This document shows, one piece after another, positions 62,887 through 64,000 of a stretch of DNA of 64,000 nucleotides. Position numbers and translations under genes: made by a program. Source of the DNA: an uncultured Pseudomonadales bacterium. GTDB taxonomy: Bacteria > Pseudomonadota > Gammaproteobacteria > Pseudomonadales > Pseudohongiellaceae. The notes under the pieces were generated by a model. The model was not told the origin of the DNA and did no database searches. It was given only the letters and a program-made list of their open reading frames with translations. The stretch lies in NCBI GenBank assembly GCA_947259995.1, contig CAMYOK010000013.1:53259-117258 (forward strand). Direction: 5' to 3'. The stretch's first letter is position 1; every line of letters starts with the position of its first letter.

Positions 62887-63762
62887 TCAACGCACTTTCG
62901 AAGTTTTAAAGAACGCAGCGAGTGCTTGTCTATCCTCATCCGTCAAAGTCGAGGTGTTGTGCTCAATTACAGCTTCCATTTCTCCGCCTACAAATTCTCC
63001 ATCTGGCTTCATCCCAAGCAGCAAAAAGAAAGCAAAATCTTCCTCACTCCAGCCTTCTAAGGCAGCATAATCAATCTCATCAGCATGGCTTTCGCCCATT
63101 GTGGCACCAGTGAATTCCTTAGTTAGCTGTAAGATACCAATACTGTTGCGAGGAGTATGACACTCACTGCAATGGCCTAGACTTCGCGCTAAATACTCGC
63201 CGCGCTCAATCTTAGGGTCAGTACTCCCGACAGATATCACTTCCCCTTCTAAGAAGTCAGCGAGTTTATTCCAGCCCGCTAGTGTCCAACGCATTAACCA
63301 TGCAGGGACATCATGACCTGGCACCTCAAAGCGCACCGGCTCTTGCGCCATTAGGTAAGAGGCGATATCTAGGACATCTTGATCGCTCATACCGGCGTAA
63401 GAGCGATAAGGAAATGCAGGGAAGTAGAAACTACCACTAGGAGTGCGGCCATGTTGCATAGCAAGAAGAAAATCCCGTCCCTGCCAACCCCCAATACCGG
63501 TTTGTGTATCAGGTGTAATATTAGGCGCATAAAAAGTCCCAAAATCAGACTCCAATGCCATACCGCCACTGAGTCCTTCGCCCTCAACGCCTTCATGGCA
63601 ACTTATACAACCACCGGCACTTACCAAGTAGGAACCCCGTTCGATGTTTGTTTCAGCCATGCTTAAACTAGCGCTCTGGACTGTTGGCATGGCAAACATC
63701 CAATAACACCCTAATATCAACACGACTAATACTGTGAAAATTAATCCTATAGGTTTAGACAT
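62887..63762 (-). CDS. Diheme c-type cytochrome, membrane-anchored
   Basis: 291 aa. An N-terminal transmembrane anchor (LIFTVLVVLILGCYWMFA) and two haem motifs, CISCH (C52-H56) and CSECH (C198-H202), each followed by a class I cytochrome c domain. FPAFPYRSYAGMSDQDVLDIASYLM in the first domain resembles the distal-Met region of cytochrome subunits of membrane dehydrogenases. It carries electrons in the periplasm. AAGG lies upstream of the ATG. Converges on the cytochrome c' gene 39 bp away. Confidence 0.9.
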   Translation of the reverse strand: MSKPIGLIFTVLVVLILGCYWMFAMPTVQSASLSMAETNIERGSYLVSAGGCISCHEGVEGEGLSGGMALESDFGTFYAPNITPDTQTGIGGWQGRDFLLAMQHGRTPSGSFYFPAFPYRSYAGMSDQDVLDIASYLMAQEPVRFEVPGHDVPAWLMRWTLAGWNKLADFLEGEVISVGSTDPKIERGEYLARSLGHCSECHTPRNSIGILQLTKEFTGATMGESHADEIDYAALEGWSEEDFAFFLLLGMKPDGEFVGGEMEAVIEHNTSTLTDEDRQALAAFFKTSKVR

Positions 63763-63878
63763 CTACATACCTTAACTGAGTAATTTCTAATGCTAGTCGC
63801 ACAGCGACTTAGTGTTCTTAGAATGCCATAAAATAGGCAGCATCGCATTTTTCATATTGCCAAAAATATTCCGGGCAT

Positions 63879-63914
63879 AAAAAAAGCCCCTAGTACGCTA
63901 GTACTAGGGGCTTT
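63879..63914 (-). terminator. Terminator of the rRNA operon
   Basis: On the minus strand a perfect 11-bp stem (GCCCCTAGTAC / GTACTAGGGGC, arms at 63901-63911 and 63886-63896) with a GCTA-type 4-base loop is followed by seven T. It lies just downstream of the 5S rRNA 3' end. Confidence 0.93.
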
Positions 63915-63925
63915 CGGGTTTAAGA

Positions 63926-64000
63926 GCCTGACGATGACCTACTCTCACATGGGGAGACCCCACACTACCATCGGCGCTGAGCACTTTCACTTCTGAGTTC
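63926..64000 (-). rRNA. rrf: 5S ribosomal RNA (3' part, runs off right edge)
   Basis: The minus-strand reading contains the conserved bacterial 5S 3' half: GAACTCAGAAGTGAAA, the GATGGTAGTGTGGGG stretch, then GTGAGAGTAGGTCATC. The exact 3' end is set by eye near 63926. The 5' half, and presumably the 23S and 16S genes, lie beyond the window. Confidence 0.95.

Noticed and set aside
1..64000. CRISPR arrays, insertion sequences, prophage genes, tRNA genes
   Set aside because: I looked for regular direct repeats, transposase or integrase motifs and cloverleaf-like sequences and saw none.

Overview
The window reads as chromosome of a free-living, respiring, probably marine gammaproteobacterium. 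This is inferred from gene content, not from a marker phylogeny: a complete phoBR/phoU/pstSCAB/ppk/ppx block, ubiC, a Na+-pumping oxaloacetate decarboxylase, two TonB-dependent receptors, an OprF-like porin and many CoA-linked oxidation genes. A Pseudomonadales/Cellvibrionales-type 'OM group' host would fit. Coding is dense on both strands. The right edge enters an rRNA operon (3' end of 5S rRNA, minus strand). No phage, insertion sequence, CRISPR array or tRNA was seen.

Layout. 1-3000: a truncated secreted TPR-like protein and ETF-ubiquinone oxidoreductase. 3300-7530: a plus-strand set of TonB receptor, cupredoxin, DUF3034 protein and lipid-anchored truncated haemoglobin. 7540-19410: an exported methyltransferase, a CxxC mini-protein, a CoA transferase, an NfsA-type nitroreductase, a class C serine hydrolase, a DegQ/MucD protease, a CadC-like regulator, an FAD oxidoreductase, and a three-gene acyl-CoA dehydrogenase/SDR/SDR operon. 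19553-22099: modABC behind a ModE-like operator. 22129-24645: a CurA-type reductase and an ArgD-like aminotransferase, the latter preceded by an arginine-rich mini-ORF and a terminator that together look like an attenuator. 24786-29308: a secreted TPR-like protein, a second CoA transferase, ubiC and an OmpA/OprF protein.

29584-46785 is a phosphate island and the most interesting part. A secreted beta-helix-like protein and a TonB receptor lie directly upstream of phoB-phoR, facing phoU-pstB-pstA-pstC-pstS, with ppk and ppx beyond. Reading by eye, I find Pho boxes (7-bp half-sites every 11 bp) before the secreted protein, the TonB receptor, phoB, pstS and ppx. In all five the last half-site ends exactly 10 bp before a -10-like hexamer. 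A weaker box lies before ppk. The secreted protein and receptor therefore look like PhoB-controlled outer-membrane phosphorus acquisition parts. PstC and PstA both carry large extra periplasmic domains.

46844-64000: bfd-bfr with a Fur box, a GT39 membrane glycosyltransferase, a tandem NTF2-like secreted protein, an orphan ExeA-type ATPase, cysE, an EAL-CBS-GGDEF protein, a PIN-PhoH ATPase, oadGAB, a secreted SUMF1-type protein, an RnfD/NqrB-like membrane protein fused to Sel1-like repeats, a cytochrome c', a diheme cytochrome c, and the rRNA operon end.
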